Positions 33,679 through 34,266 of a stretch of 34,266 bases of DNA are shown here, piece by piece. The notes under the pieces are model-generated. The model did no database searches, was not told the DNA's origin, and saw only the letters and a list, made by a program, of their open reading frames with translations. The stretch is taken from positions 1 to 34,266 of the forward strand of contig JAILMJ010000040.1 in NCBI GenBank assembly GCA_024692685.1, read 5' to 3'. A program made the translations under genes and the position numbers. The stretch comes from Clostridia bacterium. Its GTDB lineage: Bacteria; Bacillota; Clostridia; Oscillospirales; Acutalibacteraceae. How positions within the stretch are numbered: position 1 is the first letter of the stretch; each line of letters starts with the position of its first letter.

Positions 33679-34002
33679 ATTTCTCACTTCCAATATGATT
33701 GCTTTAATTAATAGTTTATCATAATAATGCAAAAAAATAAAGCCCAAAAAATACCGATAACGCTCCTTAGCGTCGATTATTACTATAAAAGGCCTCAGTT
33801 GTAACCTGCTCCTCTTGTTTCTCTTATGTAAACATCGGAGCACCATACCCGCCATTAAATTCCCGCTCATCTCTGATTCCGTATTTTTTCGTAACTTCTT
33901 TTCAATTTTTAAAAAAGCTGAAATACACTTGAATTCTGAGCGGAATTTGCTCAATTTTTATAAGAAATATAAGACTCTATTCAGCCGCAAGCCGAATATA
34001 TC
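33679..34002. other. Stretch without a recognised gene
   Basis: No convincing coding frame. A small hairpin (ACGCT-AAGG-AGCGT on the minus strand, around 33758-33772) followed by a T-run on the minus strand could end a transcript coming from the right. An AT-rich part close to 33720 presumably contains the promoter of the DUF1648 gene, but I see no clear -35/-10 pair. Plus-strand frames here have Lys-rich, unprotein-like translations. Confidence 0.4.
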
Positions 34003-34054
34003 CAAAAAGAAAAAGCCCCGGAATCATTGAAAGCTCAACAATCTCAAGGCTTTT
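34003..34054 (-). terminator. Terminator downstream of the tRNA-Cys 3' fragment
   Basis: On the minus strand AAAAGCC (34054-34048) pairs with GGCTTTT (34017-34011), with a smaller TTGA/TCAA hairpin inside, and is followed by a T-rich run. It begins a few bases after the CCA of the tRNA fragment, as expected for the original terminator of a tRNA gene. Confidence 0.65.
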
Positions 34055-34059
34055 CGATT

Positions 34060-34104
34060 TGGAGGTACCACCCAGATTTGAACTGGGGAATCGCGGTTTT
34101 GCAG
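34060..34104 (-). pseudogene. 3' half of a tRNA-Cys gene (likely attachment-site block)
   Basis: On the minus strand the anticodon loop CTGCAAA (34104-34098, anticodon GCA) is followed by ACCGC, GATTC, the T-arm CCCAG-TTCAAAT-CTGGG, the acceptor strand TGGTACC, discriminator T and CCA (34062-34060). T at position 73 and GCA are both hallmarks of tRNA-Cys. Upstream of the anticodon loop the matching half is missing: the bases before it (GACTG) cannot pair with ACCGC and no D-arm exists. The abrupt change at the anticodon loop is typical of a tyrosine-recombinase attachment site. Confidence 0.75.
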
Positions 34105-34266
34105 CAGTCTAGGAGTACCTCAAAATCTTGATATACAAGCGTTTCAGCTGTGTTTTAATACGGTTTTTGGGGCGCCCTGGGGTAGTAATTTCCGTGGGGT
34201 AAAAACCGTGTATTAATAGTAGCAGAAATCGATACACTTGTCAATTGCATAATAAGCAAATCAATT
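34105..34266. mobile_element. Probable end of an integrated element entering from the right
   Basis: No gene is visible. The stretch adjoins the tRNA-Cys 3' block on its 5' side, where the element lies in standard tRNA integration. It contains an inverted repeat (TTAATACGGTTTTT at 34155-34168 with AAAAACCGTGTATTAA at 34201-34216, a 2-base gap in one arm) and three TGGGG motifs (34168, 34178, 34195). Both could be integrase arm sites. No integrase gene is inside the window. Confidence 0.5.

Noticed and set aside
33679..33954. N-terminal extension of the DUF1648 protein by 92 residues
   Set aside because: Composition is not protein-like, no ribosome site is visible, and the first membrane helix follows the internal ATG normally.
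33815..34030. Plus-strand 71-codon Lys-rich frame
   Set aside because: No ribosome site, no recognisable fold, and it runs into the terminator stem next to the tRNA fragment.
34060..34126. A complete but D-armless tRNA on the minus strand
   Set aside because: A GAGGTAC/GTACCTC match gives an apparent acceptor stem, but it is out of register with the discriminator and CCA, and the anticodon stem cannot form. A tRNA 3' half joined to foreign DNA explains it better.
1..34266. CRISPR array, rRNA genes or prophage structural genes
   Set aside because: No regularly spaced direct repeats, rRNA-like sequence or phage-type gene cluster was seen anywhere in the window.

Overview
The window looks like the chromosome of a low-to-mid GC Clostridia-type Firmicute, probably an uncultured gut Oscillospiraceae relative. 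This is inferred from strong AGGAGG-type ribosome sites, TTGACA/TATAAT promoters, a MEP-pathway gene, a BspA-type leucine-rich-repeat surface protein, a Ktr-type potassium system and a heterodimeric ABC exporter. Gene content is mostly ordinary core and semi-core metabolism. There is one small degraded accessory patch, and the right edge appears to be the border of an integrated element.

Layout. (1) 1-3354, minus strand: an operon of a membrane-anchored unknown protein, pth, trmL, a lipoprotein and a secreted leucine-rich-repeat protein cut by the left edge. (2) 3548-11718, plus: a purple-acid-phosphatase-like metallophosphoesterase, a large GH106-like glycoside hydrolase and two ABC half-exporters whose motif defects complement each other. 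(3) 11808-16768, plus: aconitase and isocitrate dehydrogenase behind a near-perfect sigma-A promoter, then a secreted papain-like peptidase and an ArsC/Spx-family protein whose only plausible start codon is ATT. (4) 16777-18869: an AT-rich patch between two related terminator hairpins. It holds an IS1182-type transposase remnant, an XRE repressor with two palindromic operators in a divergent promoter, a broken HTH gene and a zinc-ribbon membrane protein. (5) 18893-21913, minus: a membrane-anchored M23 peptidase and a dTDP-4-dehydrorhamnose reductase. (6) 22039-27688, plus: a PHP phosphatase, ispE, a 610-residue membrane protein, a GNAT acetyltransferase, hflX and tRNA-Leu(TAA). (7) 27916-32970, minus: a potassium operon ktrB-ktrA-small membrane protein-kdpD-kdpE. 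(8) 33214-34266: a DUF1648 membrane protein, then a 45-nt 3' piece of a tRNA-Cys gene.

How the parts fit. The most coherent system is the potassium operon. A two-component system of the Kdp type is encoded with a Ktr transporter instead of KdpFABC. The kinase lacks the classical N-terminal KdpD domain but keeps the S-x-S/FTAxY motif linked to cyclic di-AMP binding. The promoter region carries TTAAGAT repeats, two of them exactly 11 bp apart, as expected for an OmpR/PhoB-type regulator. Aconitase and isocitrate dehydrogenase together make 2-oxoglutarate from citrate.

The least expected observation is at the right end. The anticodon loop to CCA of tRNA-Cys is intact on the minus strand, but the 5' half is replaced by unrelated DNA carrying an inverted repeat and TGGGG repeats. 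This is the normal footprint of a tyrosine-integrase element, so bases right of about 34105 probably belong to a mobile element that continues outside the window. No CRISPR array, rRNA or recognisable phage structural gene was seen.
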